A DNA stretch of 64,000 bases from Bolinopsis microptera (GCF_026151205.1 NC_087079.1:6112169-6176168); one strand, 5' to 3'; positions 42,597 through 54,898 are shown, numbered from the stretch's first letter. Notes: generated from the letters alone by a model not told the origin. Program-made: numbers and translations.

Positions 42597-44740
42597 CACA
42601 GTACTTGACCTCTTCGATGTAGAGAACTTTTATAAATTCTTTAAAGATCTCTACAAGACCAAAACAGTTCCTAAAGAATTGGTGAAACTGAATGATGAAA
42701 GTGAAATCATCATCGACACTGAAATCCTTAACAGAGATATCGACCAGGATGAAATGAAGAAAGGCATCAAATGCTTACAACATGGAAAAGCAGCGGGTAT
42801 CGACTTAATTCTTAATGAGTTCCTCAAAACATCGACGGACGAAGTCGTGAAACTCATCCAAAAACTCTTTAATGAATGTCTTAAGTTTGGTGTATACCCT
42901 TGGAACACCACTATCGTTACCCCTCTCCACAAAAAAGGTTGTCCACATGACCCGGATAACTATCAAGCAATCGCCGTGGGCAGCAACTTGGGCAAGTTAT
43001 TTTCAAATATTTTGTTTCAGAGAGGATTTTGCAAGGGGGCTCAAACCTCTGATCATATTTTCACACTTAACACCTGTATTGAAAAATATGTAAAAGTCCA
43101 ACGGAAAAGAATCTACAGCTGTTTTGTAGACTTTCAGAAAGCGTTCGACACGGTATCAAGAGAAGCACTGCTGTATAAACTTAATAAGCTTGGTATGCAG
43201 GGGCGGCTTTTTGATTGCCTCCAATACATATACAGAAACTCAAAAGCAAGGCTTAAAATGATTAAAAAGCTCTCAGCTTGTTTTGACGTTAATGCAGGAA
43301 CGGAACAGCTAGCCACCCCTTGAGCCCAGAACTCTTCAATTGCTATATCTACAAACTCTCCCTCCAGATTAACGCCCTACCCGGAGTGGAAAGTCCCAAC
43401 TCAACAACCAACAGATTACTCACTTGCTTTGGGCGGACGATCTGGTCCTGCTAGCCCTTAAAAAGGATAGTCTTCAGCTAATTATTGACCAACTCCACTC
43501 ATTTTGCACTAACTGGGGATTGATTGTTAACATTAAGAAAACTGCGGTCATCATCTTCGATCCCTCAGGAAGGCAGTTACTCGAGAGTAAAACATTTACC
43601 TACAGCAGAAGTATTGTAATCCCCTCGGTCAAAAGCTACTGCTACCTAGGTACTCATTTCACAATATGTGGCAGTATGAAGCTTAACCAAAAGCAGCTCA
43701 GGATCAAAGGACTTCGAGCATACTTCTCCCTGAAAAAGACGGTTGATCTCTCTTCAATTTCTAAAGAGGCTGTGTTCAAACTCTTCAATGCCGTTATACT
43801 TCCTGTCGTCTCATACGGTAGTCAGGTGTGCCTCCCCTATACCAGAATTCTCAGCAACATCTGTCAGAAGAAAACAAAGTCCGACAAAGACACACTCAGT
43901 CAATTAGCGAATGACAGCATCGAGCGCCTGCATCTCTCGCTGCTAAAATGGACGACTGGGGTCAACAAGAGAACTTCAAATATCCCGATATGGGGAGACA
44001 CAGGAAGATGTCCCCTTGAAATACAACTGAGTAAGCTCTTTCTTGACTTCCACAACAGGCTCGTCCTCCTTGACAGCAAAAACTCACCACAGATTGTTCG
44101 CCATGCTTTTGTAGAGCAAAGAAACCTAGAGCTGACCTGGTTCCGAACATCGAGAGCGCTGACCGACGCATTTGACCCAGGAGCAATTAAACGAACAATT
44201 GTCTCGAAGAATGTTCCCATGCCGAACAGCCAACTCGTTCGGAGTAGACTGAGAAATTGGTTCCAACAAAAGTGGGGAAAAGCTCGACTTGAAAACAAAT
44301 AGCTTGAATTCTACAACGAAGTCAAAAGCAGCTTTGGATTAGAACCATACCTATCTCTACCCAATCACAAGAAAACCCGATGTACCACATGGCTGAGGAC
44401 AAGCTCCCACAAACTTAATATCGAGACGGGGCGATATGGCTGGACAAATTCAAGCATCTTCTACAGAGCTTGCCACTTCTGCTGCAGCTCAGACAGAATC
44501 ACCATAGACCTCCTGAACGAGGTCCCTTTTAGTGACATCATTAAAGAAGACGAAGTCCATTTGCTTAAAGAATGTCATGTCTACAAAGAGATCAGACAAA
44601 GAAACAGCACAGTCTTTCACAAAATGCTCACAAATAGTCAATTCAGTAAATTATTTAATGAGGATTACATTTTTAAGACCAGAAATTTTGTTTCGAATCT
44701 ATTTCGTGAAATATTTCCTAAAAGTAAGCTATGACTTAGA
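42597..44740 (+). mobile_element. decayed non-LTR retrotransposon (LINE) with reverse transcriptase
   Basis: Reverse-transcriptase homology spans three frames. The first part (to 43323) has GKAAGIDLILNEFLK, a DNYQAIAVGSNLGKLFS motif and CFVDFQKAFDTVSREALL. After a frame change near 43310 comes SPELFNCYIYKLSLQINALP, and a second near 43425 brings WADDLVLLALKKDS (the YADD-type catalytic box). A TAG at 44300-44302 interrupts the C-terminal region, whose frame then continues to a TGA at about 44731. With two frameshifts and a stop it is dead. No endonuclease domain is visible, so it is 5'-truncated. Confidence 0.85.
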
Positions 44741-45095
44741 ATCCATATTTCGTGCACACTTTGAAACCATTTATTTATTTATCTACGATATTATGTTCTT
44801 TTTGTTTGGTTGAATAACTTTCATTTAACTGATTGTGATATGACACATGTAATTTTGTAATGATCTTTCTAATTTCTAATTTCTAATTTTTTAATAATTT
44901 CTATGGGTTCTGTAGAGAAATGATTTTGCCAGTGGACTATTTGAGGTACAGATGATGTGTGAATTCTGACTTAACTTAGGTAAAATTGATGACACAATAG
45001 ACAGACTGTCGAGGTGAAATTAGAGACATATCAAAAAGCACATATTACCATACACCGGGTTATTGTTCTTTGATAGCGGGTTCGACAGTTGAACA

Positions 45096-45372
45096 ATTTT
45101 AGGTACATACTTTAGGTACATACTTTAGGTACATACTTTAGGTACATACTTTAGGTACATACTTTAGGTATATACTTTAGGTACATACTTTAGGTACATA
45201 CTTTAGGTACATACTTTAGGTACATACTTTAGGTACATACTTTAGGTACATACTTTAGGTACATACTTTAGGTACATACTTTAGGTATATACTTTAGGTA
45301 CATACTTTAGGTACATACTTTAGGTACATACTTTAGGTACATACTTTAGGTACATACTTTAGGTACATACTG
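45096..45372. repeat. 13-bp repeat (AGGTACATACTTT), about 21 copies
   Basis: AGGTACATACTTT repeats with very few changes (AGGTATATACTTT twice). It lies between two LINE fragments, with no gene overlap. Confidence 0.95.
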
Positions 45373-45539
45373 GTATGTTCACTACATACTTCGAAAATGA
45401 ACATTTGTATGATTATAAACGAATGAATAAACAAAATTAGTTTACATTTTTCTACATTAATTATTAGTTTCATATTGAGCTCGAGTTTAATTTTTATACC
45501 ACATATCATTTCCAAGAAAGAATTGGCGAACCTGTGTCC

Positions 45540-45679
45540 TGGAAGATGCAGTAACATTTACAGGAGATCCAGACATTGTATTTGATAAGGTCCGAGAGTT
45601 GGCAGGAAATCGCAAGCACTGGAGAGAGATGATACGACATAAGCGGCAATTCCTTGGTGCAGGCCACTCGAATGATTGA
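45540..45679 (+). mobile_element. fragment of a LINE 3' coding end
   Basis: An open stretch ends with KVRELAGNRKHWREMIRHKR then a TGA at 45677. This resembles the C-terminal tail of many LINE ORF2 proteins (RxLAxDRxxWR). Only the last ~45 codons are present, so it is a 5'-truncated relic. Confidence 0.4.
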
Positions 45680-45866
45680 GGAGACCTTATCAAGTATCAA
45701 GTAAGTATATCATTTCCAGTACATCGGATTCTTTCTTTACCACAATATTTTAGAATAAAAACACTGTATTATTTAATAAATAAATCATAATATTATACAT
45801 AATACATATATTATTAGTTAATTTACAGATCTACAGATCTACTACTAAAGTCTAAAACAGCACTGT

Positions 45867-47171
45867 TCAATGATTGTGTCCGGGTAGGTATGCAGCGTTT
45901 CCAATCCCTTGGAGAACCTTTAAGATCGCCCTTCCAATTCCTCTAAGACTAAGTGAACCCCTGGTGTATTCATTCAGTCCTGTATTCCTTGCAATATAAA
46001 TCAAAGGATTGATCAAAGACGTAGCTGGCATCATCACAAAGTTTGTTGTGTACATTGCAATATCTCTATCTTTATATTTTAGCATGCGCAAGATTTCTTC
46101 GATATCTTTCAAAGACTTTGCCAAGAAATCAAAGGCCAAAGTGAGATAAATGGCGATATAAGTGCCATTGATAATGATGAAGACCAAGGACAGTAGAAGT
46201 ACCATGACAGTAGCTCTTCTGTTGTTTGAATTATCAGGTAGCCCTCCAGGTCCTACTATTTCCACTATAGGTGAGTTGAGGGCTCTAACGGTTAATGCAC
46301 TGCACACCGCCACTACCAGTACCATCACTCCGACCAAGATAAACTCTGTCGTTTCGAGTAACGTCACGATTGTCCAACCTTCGAATACCTTCATATCGAC
46401 ACTGCTTGAGTCTTTGAACATTTTTACCATCATTTCTTCATTGAAAAAGGAATTAAAGAAGGATTGAAGTGCAACACATTTAACGATCTTTGTACTGGAT
46501 AGTAAGGGTAAAGCGATAATAAGAGCACCCCAAACCATCTTCTGTCGAATAATATAAAGCGGTTTTAGCAAAGCTACCATTCTTGTAGCACTGAGAAGGA
46601 CTGTTAAGAAGCAAGAAACTTGCACTAGAAACTGAAATGGATAATAACAAACTAGATTCCACACCACACTATACGCTTTCCATGTCCTAAATATTGTGGA
46701 TGCTTCAGCAGGCTGTGTCTCCGTTCCACTGGTTTCATTAACAAATTTAAAGAATTCCGATTCTTTTCTGTTCGCCCCATTAAAGAAGAGTATGGTAACC
46801 GGGGATAGGAGACAGACAAACAGATCACAAATGTTTAGAACGATCAAAAGTTTGTTACCCAGCCCCTTTTTCTGCTTCCTGAGGTTTATACGAGTAAGAT
46901 AGATTTTCAGTTGGGTACATTGGGAATACCAAATACCAATTTAAGGTTTAAAACTTCAAATTTGGAATCTACATCTGTAATCTAATTTGTAATCATATAC
47001 CAGAACCTATTACTTATGATATGTTCTTTTTAATTAAAAATAATACCTGATGAAGAATGAGAAAGATATTCCATTAGCAAAGATCCCAATTAACGATAAG
47101 CCACAAACTGTGACTCCAGAAATCCACGCAAAATGTCCAGAAAAGAAGAAATGGTTGTAAGGATCGCTCAT
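45867..47171 (-). CDS. rhodopsin-like (class A) G-protein-coupled receptor, two exons
   Basis: Exon 1, 47171 down to 47047, starts MSDPYNHFFFSGHF and holds TM1 (ending GIFANGISFSFFI, with the conserved Asn); donor ATCAG|GTATTA. Exon 2, 46878 down to 45867, follows acceptor AACCTCAG in phase 2, giving 378 residues in all. TM2 has NKLLIVLNICDLFVCLL with the conserved Asp. TM3 ends SATRMVALLKP, a TRM in place of DRY. TM6 is VMVLLLSLVFIIINGTYIA and TM7 has TSLINPLIYIAR with NPxxY. The tail is short. Known: class A fold and G-protein coupling at the plasma membrane. The ligand cannot be inferred; it resembles orphan or peptide-type invertebrate receptors. A better upstream exon is not excluded: an acceptor-like site lies at about 47221. 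Confidence 0.85.
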
Positions 47172-47375
47172 TGCGTAATAGCTAGTGATTTTTCCACAGG
47201 GCGATTTTGCTGGCAAATTCTAAAATAACCTACAACATAACGAGTGAAGAGTGATTAGAGCCCAATTATATAGTTAGATAGTTATAATCTGAACTCTACT
47301 CGAGAGAACCTTTGCACGTGGACATTATATTCTTATATTACAGCGGCAATGACCGGTGTTATGAGTTATCTTACT

Positions 47376-48230
47376 ATAATAAAGTAGTAAATCTTTCAAA
47401 GTACGAAATATCTCTTTAAAAGAGCATCCTAGGCACCTTATAGATATCAAAACGCATAAAAAAGAAAACAAAAACATCAACCATCTTCTAACTTCTTCCA
47501 TTCCTCCCTATCTAAAGCCAAAAATCTAAGGTCTTCGAAATCAGTCAAATTCTTAAGTCTAATATCAAGATTTCTACTAGTCAAGTCTTTTCTAATAACA
47601 TCTAATAAGTTTAAACATGGTCTACCCCGTCTCCCTTCCATAAAAATATCAGAATTTATAGCAAATAACATAGAGGTGTATGCTGGTGAGTCTTCCTGTC
47701 CTCTTAAGATATGTCCTAACATTCTCCATCGAAACTTAGAGACTCTCACAGACAAGGGAGTGACATAACAACGAGCATAGAGTGCCTCATTAGAAATAAC
47801 CCCAGTAGGCCATCTGATGTTGAGGATTTATTAAAACAAATATGTAATAAAACAAATATTTATTTTTACGGCACAATCAAACAATATCAATAATGAATAA
47901 ATCAGGGGAGGTTTGAAGAGGTTTCAAGTGCCGAAGGCCACTGCTTATCTTTAGGATTTGAGAGTGACCTGTGCTTGAAACCCCCTCAACCATCCACTAC
48001 GTCAATACCTATACTTATTATACAAATATAGAAAAATATAATTATCTAAGCAAAAATTGCTTATTGGTCTAGTTTGGTGACATAAGAGAGCCCAGTTGAG
48101 TTTTAGTTTAGGTTTATGTTTTAAATCATAGTTTGAAAGGTTAGCCATGTTTCATGGCAGAGAGAGATATCATGTGTGCAGAGCCGTACCGGATGTAGAA
48201 TTTGAGATATAATACAGATTAGTTACCATA
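47376..48230 (-). mobile_element. insertion of about 855 bp bearing a LINE 3' end
   Basis: The flanks on either side of this block are joined directly at 50505-50740, revealing an empty site. The insert carries on the minus strand, from about 47826 to 47477, the C-terminal part of a LINE ORF: ISNEALYARCYVTPL, FRWRMLGHILRG, GRRGRPCLNLLDVIRKDL and LALDREEWKKLEDG, then TGA. Such R-W-x-x-LGHxLR and DRxxWR motifs are typical of non-LTR reverse transcriptase C-termini. The rest (47830-48230) is AT-rich and unassigned. Confidence 0.65.
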
Positions 48231-48400
48231 TATATAACACTGTAAATCTATACTAGCTCTCCGATAGTAAACATCCCAGAGAGCTTAATAAGTCCTGCAA
48301 ATGGGACAAATATTTAAAATCTTAAAAAGATGTAAAAATAAAGCTAGGATAAAACTTATCCTAGCTAATTATCTTATTGGGAATTATAAACCCTCCCCTC
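48231..48400. repeat. duplicated segment, copy 1 right part
   Basis: TATAACACTGTAAATCTA through AAAACTTATCCTAG matches 50610-50738 in the same orientation. The left part (47270-47375) matches 50505-50612. Together they form a direct duplication of about 235 bp about 3 kb apart. Confidence 0.85.
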
Positions 48401-48859
48401 GTGATCATTCACTTATGTTCTGTGCTAAGCGGCTGGAGACTTAGCTAGACAGCTACAGTTTACAAGCCACATATTGGCAATATGTTATAATAATATTGAT
48501 ATTATATTGATAATTTATATTGGTATGCTTGCTGGTTGAACAGACCTATGATAGATTGTTTTCTTTATAACACGATGTGCCAAAAATCGGTAAACTGAGA
48601 AGTTCGAAATCGGAAACATTATAAGTGACACAATTGTTGAAAAAAAGCATTGCATCATAATATAGACCGACTTTTAGATAGGATGATCACAGCTGCATAC
48701 CAAATTCTTTGCAGTATGGTACTTTTCAATAGATGTCATATCGAGTTCAAGTTCTCATGATACGGATAGCATTCTTGGCCACAATAAAAACTCCAAAATC
48801 ATTAGTGATAAATTGGTGATAAATAATTAATTATTTTATGAAAATACTACTACAACACT

Positions 48860-49800
48860 AAGTAACCGTGGTAACGAGGGTTGTTACACGCACGTGCGCG
48901 TGCAAAGATTGTTAAAACGGCATTTTATCGGGTTTGTTGATATTATTATTACGTTGTGTTTAGTGCGAGCAACATTTTAATTGGCTGTATCTTCGGTTGT
49001 GTAGGATATTTTTTGACGCGATTTAAACTTACTAACAAAAAATACTATTAGCTTCCTCCCTGTGACCACGGGTTTTCTATCTATATTATAATTCAAAGAA
49101 TTATTTTTGTACGACCGCCCACGTGCAAATCAGATGAGAAATAGGAAGTTGCATAGTAACCATGGTAATGGTGTTGAAACACGCACATGCACATGCAATG
49201 GTCGTTTTAACATCATTTTTATCAGGTTTGTTATAATTACGACTACGTTGTGTTCAGTGCGGGCTGTGTAATTGTGATATTTTTTGATGCTACAAAAACT
49301 GACTACCAAAGAATATTATTACCTTCCTCCCTGTGACCACGGGTTTTCTAGTTAGTACTAAAAGAGAGGCTAAATACCGGGCAAGTTCTGACATTGGAGA
49401 TCGAGATGTGACATCAAATAGTTTATTGCTGTGTGGTCTGTGAAGATTGGTCTGAAATTGCCCCCCTCCCCTCATAGAAGAGTCGTCATTTGTCGCAATT
49501 GTATCCTCACTCATGATCTAAACCAGGAACGGTATTGGCAGGGAAATGGTAGAGAGGCCTACTTAAACAAAACATGATCTATTATTTGGGATTGCATGAC
49601 TAGTCTTACTTATAATTCAAAGAATTATCTTTGTACACTGTACGACCGCCCATGTGCGTAGCCCCCCTTGGCTACGTGCCTGTTATGACGGATGTTTTTT
49701 GATACGATAATAAAAACTGACCATCAAAAACACAAAAAAATACTACTTCTATTATCCTCCTCCCTGTGACCCCGGCCTTTCATTGATTATATAATATAAA
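48860..49800. repeat. three related copies of a dispersed repeat
   Basis: Blocks near 48860-49130, 49150-49350 and 49600-49790 share CTTCCTCCCTGTGACCACGG, ATAATTCAAAGAATTAT, TTTGTACGACCGCCCA and ATATTTTTTGA-like segments, with 10-20% divergence by eye. They lack open frames and could be MITE-like or SINE-like. Each is rich in alternating purine-pyrimidine (ACGCACGTGCGCGTGC) at one end. Confidence 0.6.
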
Positions 49801-50504
49801 ACATTTAATGACAGATTAAAAAAACCGTCCTCAGACCTCAATGGGTGCCGATAGAAATTTCAACCTATAAGTGCTATTTGGATTTCCCTTTGATAAACCT
49901 AAAGCAAACGAACTGTCCAATTAAAGAATTAAGTGAAACAGTGACAATAGCATTACAAACAGTGACAGTAGCATTACATTGCCATTAGCTGCAGTAGAAG
50001 TATGAAATGGGACAGCCTCACGAGATTTACCGAATTGCTGTTATTCTATTTTTATTCCATTTCCTTGTAGCGCGAGCGCTTATTGTTTACTCATCGCTTT
50101 ATAAGGGATTATGTGATTAAAGGCGGAAGCCGAGAATCTTTGCTTGGGCAACAGGAATTTATCAAGGTGTACGGCATCGCAACTAGGTAATTTTCTTGTA
50201 AAGTTGTAAGAGGGCAATTATGTAACTGAATGTTGGACTCAAAGCTGTAAAAGGTTTTGAATATATATATGTTCTGCAAGGTTGGCATTGTCAATCAATC
50301 AATTATTATCCATGATGCTCCCACTCAAACGATAATATTGTCCCTAACAGGATATTGCTTGATTAAGGGCAAGGCATGTTTAGAAAGGTCTTACCAGTTT
50401 ACCAGTACTTATGGATGCTTGTGATTCGGTAATTTAACGCATAACAGACACTTTAAGTTTATGCACAGTACACATTTAATAACGCACGAATAACAGACGG
50501 GTAA
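49801..50504. other. no gene seen
   Basis: AT-rich sequence with a short duplicated CAGTGACAATAGCATTACA segment near 49938-49978 and an ATATAT tract near 50262. Nothing else can be supported. Confidence 0.4.
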
Positions 50505-51030
50505 ACTAGTATAGTTATAATCTGAACTCTACTCGAGGGAACCTTTGCACGTGGACATTATATTCTTATATTACAGCGGCAATGACCGGTGTTATGAGTT
50601 ATCTTACTATATATAACACTGTAAATCTAGCTCTCCGATAGTAAACATCCCAGAGAGCTTAATTAGTCCTGCAAATGGGACAAATGTTTAAAATCTTAAA
50701 AAGATGTTAAAATAAAGCTAGAACAAAACTTATCCTAGATATAGAATTCGTGGTTAGAATTCGGCTGTTGAGTGGCTGGTACCATGGTAACAAGCATGGT
50801 AACCTTGACGTGCACTGTCGCAGATTTTATTTCCCTTTTTCTGCTTGTTTATCTTTGAAATAATTTTGGCTATATCGTAACACAAAATTCAGTGTTTTGC
50901 TATATATTTACTTTAAGCTTCATGATTTAACATTATTTGGTGGTTCTTTAAACACAATAATTACGAAGTGAATAAAACAGGCAGGGCCTGTTAAGTAAAT
51001 AAGCAATGCACATACTACTTACTAACCTTC

Positions 51031-53811
51031 TATCCCAGTCTCCCTATCAGAGAGTTTTGATGATAGTGTTTGTCAGGGAATCATCAATCTCTACCTAACC
51101 CCTCTGCTAAACTCTGTGTTGCAGTGGCGTACAGACCTCCTGATGCAACGGCCGCCAGTTTCTCAAAACTATTGGACAGCTTTACTCATGTTATTGAGAA
51201 CTGCGCTCCGAGCGACTACGACCTCTTATCGTAACAGGGGACTTTAACTTACCACAGGTGGATTGGGAAACGCTCCAAATCCGAAGTGGGGGGACATCAG
51301 ACTCCAATCTCTCCGCTCAGTGTTTGATACGGTTTATGTCCACTCACCTGCTCAGCCAGATGGTTACAACCCCGACCAGAGGGAGCAATGTGCTGGATCT
51401 GATAATGTGCAACAACGATCGGCTGGTGTGCGATGTAAGCTGCGAAGCTACAGAATTGTCCGATCACAACATGGTTAATGCTCTCCTCTCTTTTAACCCT
51501 GCATTACTCGAGGAAGCTAAGCTCACGTATCTGGACGAAATGAACTTTCGGGCTCTAGATTTTAACCATACTGATTTCGAGGAACTTAACGAAGCTCTCA
51601 GTAGTGTGGACTGGAAACAGGTTCGAGGTTCCACTACCTTTGAAGAATTTCCGATAAATTTTACACGTAAAGTGCTAAACGTTTGTCTTGAAAATGTCCC
51701 AAGGAAACGACCTCCTAAAGGAAAACCGAATGTCTACAACTCGCTGAGAAGGAAGAAGTCCAGACTCAAGAATCGTCTTTCAGCGGCAGAGTGCAGCGGC
51801 GACCATGCTCGAATGAAACAGCTTGAAGACGAAATCGGATTAATCAGCTTTGAGATTAAGGAAGCTATAGTACACCATTTTGATGAGGGCGAAAGGAGAG
51901 CGGTGAATAAGATAAAAGCTAATCCGAAATACTTTTATTCCTACGCGAAATCGTTCTCCAAAGTGAAGCAAAACATCACAACTCTTCTTAATAGTGAAAA
52001 TAAGCTTGTCACAGAGAAGAAGGATCTTGCGAACATCCTCCAGACTCAGTTTTGCTCAGTCTATAGTGACCCTAACTGCCCCTACAAATCCATGCCTGAA
52101 TTTGCGGTGCCGCCCATTACTTGTCGAGATAAAGAACTTGTCCTCACTCTCGACCACGTAAAGGACGCTATATCGGAACTAAAGCTTGACTCTGCACCGG
52201 GACCCGATGGCATCCCCTCCATCCTGCTGAAAAGATGTACCTCTAGCTTAGCAGTCCCTATCTATCTCATCTGGACAGAATCTATGTCGTCTGGCATCGT
52301 CCCAAGCTACTACAAGACCGGATATGTCACTCCTCTCTTCAAGAAAGGTAGCAGATGTGAAGCTGTAAACTATAGACCTGTGACGCTGACTTCCCACGTA
52401 GTGAAGGTGTATGAAAGGGTCGTCAGAAAGCACATGACCCAGTACCTTGATTCTAATGATCTGTTATCGGACAAACAGCACGGATTTAGGTCAAATAGAA
52501 GCTGTCTCACCCAAATGTTGGAGCACTTTGACGACATATACGAAGGTTTCACGAAAGGAAATGACACCGATTCAATCTACCTCGACTTTGCAAAAGCTTT
52601 TGACAAAGTCGACTTGGATCTACTTCTTCTAAAGATGAAAAGATATGGATTCCAGGAGAAGCTCTTAAGATGGATTCAATCCTTCTTAACTGGTCGTGAC
52701 CAAGTTGTTGTCGTGAACGGTGTGCATTCAGACAGCGCTAAGGTGTTAAGCGGGGTGCCTCAGGGCAGTGTTTTAGGTCCACTGTTCTTCCTGTTGTTCA
52801 TCAACGACCTAGAGGACGTGGTTAAGCATTCTAGAGTGAGCTTCTTCGCAGACGATACTAGGGTTTCCAAGCAAATTAGCTGCCTTGAAGATTGCCAACT
52901 TCTTCAGACTGATCTTTACAGCATTATAGATTGGTCCCTATGTAACAACATGAAGTTACACGAGCAGAAGTTCGAACTCCTAAACCACCTACACACTAAG
53001 AGGAACTTATCAAGTGAACTTCCCTTCTACGTAGAAAGTCTCCTCTACAAGGTTTCTAGTGACTTCACTCTTTATCCCGTAGAAAACGTTAGAGACCTTG
53101 GTGTTAAAGTGTCAAGCGATCTGAGCTGGTCTAAACACGTCGGGGATATGGTCACCAAAGCTAGAAGTAAACTGTCTTGGGTGTTCAGTGTGTTTAAGAC
53201 ACGGGATAAAGTGGTTATGATGACCCTCTACAAGTCTCTAGTCAGAAGCTTATTGGAGTACTGTTGTCCGCTGTGGGACCCAGTCAAGACGACAGAGATT
53301 CAGCTTTTGGAGGGGGTCCAGCGTACCTTTACAAGCCGCATTGGTGGTCTATACAGCTTAAACTACTGGGAGAGGCTAGCTCATTTGAAGTTAATGTCCC
53401 TGCAACGGAGAAGGGAGAGATACATCATCTTGATGATGTGGAAAACGTACCATAACGTTGTTCCAAATAGCTGTAGCATCGAGTTTGTGGAAACATCCAG
53501 ATATGGCACTAAAGCAGTTGTTCCTTCTCTATCAAAGTCGAGTTCGATGAGAAACCAGACACTGTACGATAGCTCGTTCGCAGTAAAAGGATCCAAACTG
53601 TGGAATAAGGTGCCGAGTGAAGTGAAAGCCGATAAAACGTTTGCCAGCTTCAAAGTCAGTTTGTCGAAGTTTCTTGCTTTGATACCGGATAACCCTCCGG
53701 TTTCCGGTTATACGTGCAGCTGGTCGAATTCCTTGGTAGACTACACGCCATCACGGTGGTCAGACATCTGATGACCCTTCCTGCTACGAGGATAAACCTT
53801 ACCAAGTTACC
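51031..53811 (+). mobile_element. 5'-truncated LINE with long endonuclease/reverse-transcriptase ORF
   Basis: From about 51090 there is the endonuclease remnant VAVAYRPPDATAASFSKLLD, one frameshift near 51232, then GDFNLPQVDW and an open frame to TGA at 53769-53771. It includes the endonuclease SDH motif (ELSDHNMVNA) and the RT motifs APGPDGIPSILL, YLDFAKAFDKVDLDLL, LSGVPQGSVLGPLFF and FFADDTRVSKQI, plus a C-terminal tail. The style fits the CR1/L2-type clades. A very short 3' UTR ends in (ACCAAGTT)n, as in elements with 8-bp terminal repeats. The single frameshift and truncation suggest a recent but immobile copy. Confidence 0.88.
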
Positions 53812-53903
53812 AAGTTAGTTACCATGGCAACAACTTTTTTATTCATAATTTCAGTTGCTAACAAACTCCATTTTATAGGTTAAGTTCATAAGTAAAAAGT
53901 TGA

Positions 53904-54066
53904 ATGATCTTTGTGAAGAGGATTTTCTTCATCTGCCTCGTCATAGAACAGACCTCAGGTAACCCATGGCAACAACAACTACTTACCTGGTTACCATTGT
54001 AACAGTTGTACTGTGGAACAACCTGTTGCTAACCTAGAGGGTATCACCTATAGGAAGAGTACGTAA
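53904..54066 (+). pseudogene. internally deleted copy of the NRF-6-like gene
   Basis: Starts with an ATG and a signal peptide nearly identical to the intact gene (MIFVKRIFFICLVIEQTSG), continues to about residue 28, meets a stop, then jumps to the last ~18 codons (VEQPVANLEGITYRKST) and TAA. About 2.05 kb of coding sequence is missing. The retained 5' and 3' flanks show this arose by genomic duplication and deletion, not by retroposition. Confidence 0.88.
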
Positions 54067-54546
54067 TGCAGTGCCGCTGAGTGGCTCCTGTACGTGGTTA
54101 CTATGTGTGGTTACTATGGGTGGTTACTATGGGTGGTTACTATGGGTGGTAACTATGAGTGACTGTGTGCCAACTATAAACTTATAAAAACTATGGTGCA
54201 TAAAGTGAAAAAGATTCTACCAGGTTTCGCGTATCACTGCAATCGGACTGTAGAGATCGAGTCTGAAAATTAGGTTTTCCTGATTTGCTAATCCTCAGCA
54301 ATATCAGAAGAGTTTGACTTAAGCAAGTAAAAAAATGCAATTGCTATGCTAGTGTATCTTGGAAATGGAATGTTGAGTAATTTTTGAGTCATGTTTCACT
54401 TGTTGATTTAATTTTAGGAATAAATTGTTTCTGTAATTTGTCCGATCGAATGTGAATTATTGTTTACTATTATGATCTGTTGTCATTCAGTTGATTTTTT
54501 CTATTGCCATTTGTTTGCTACTTGTACTTGTAGGTTAATAACTTAC

Positions 54547-54702
54547 CAAAACGCGCGCCGAGCTGGACTCGTTGACGGTCTTGGAATATTTGGAACAACT
54601 ATTTTTACATTTACGAGTATCACCCGTTCATTTGCTACTATCAGATATGAACCATTCGTCAAGCAGACCACACTACAGTTTGGTGAATTTTCAGGATGAG
54701 AA
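54547..54702 (-). CDS. possible internal exon of unknown gene
   Basis: Minus strand: acceptor-like TATCTCAAG, about 51 open codons (including NCSVVCLTNGSYLIVANERV), and a strong donor TTTTG|GTAAGT. Composition is coding-like but no family is recognised and there is no partner exon in phase. Could be chance. Confidence 0.2.
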
Positions 54703-54898
54703 CTTGAGATAAAGGTGAGATCGAGAAATAAAACACATAAAATTCGATGCATAATGTTTGAACGTCTTACTCCACAAATTCGAACGATAATCGTAAACAC
54801 ATAAAAATTATACAGAAAGTTTTGAAAATGTTAGTGTAAGTGTCCTATCATTTCAAGTACGGTGTAACCATAGGAGGCTGAAATCTTTAGTAATAGTC

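Larger units (their letters stand above)
50748..54478. repeat. right arm of the inverted duplication, interrupted by a LINE
   Basis: Reverse complement of 38929-41979. It reads from the acyltransferase upstream flank (50748-51030), is interrupted by the LINE (about 51031-53811), resumes in GTTACCATGGCAACAACTTT, then passes from the first ~28 codons of the gene to its last ~18 and on through the 3' flank to 54478. Confidence 0.9.

Noticed and set aside
43900-44298. Minus-strand frames opposite the LINE
   Set aside because: Shadows of the reverse-transcriptase reading frame.
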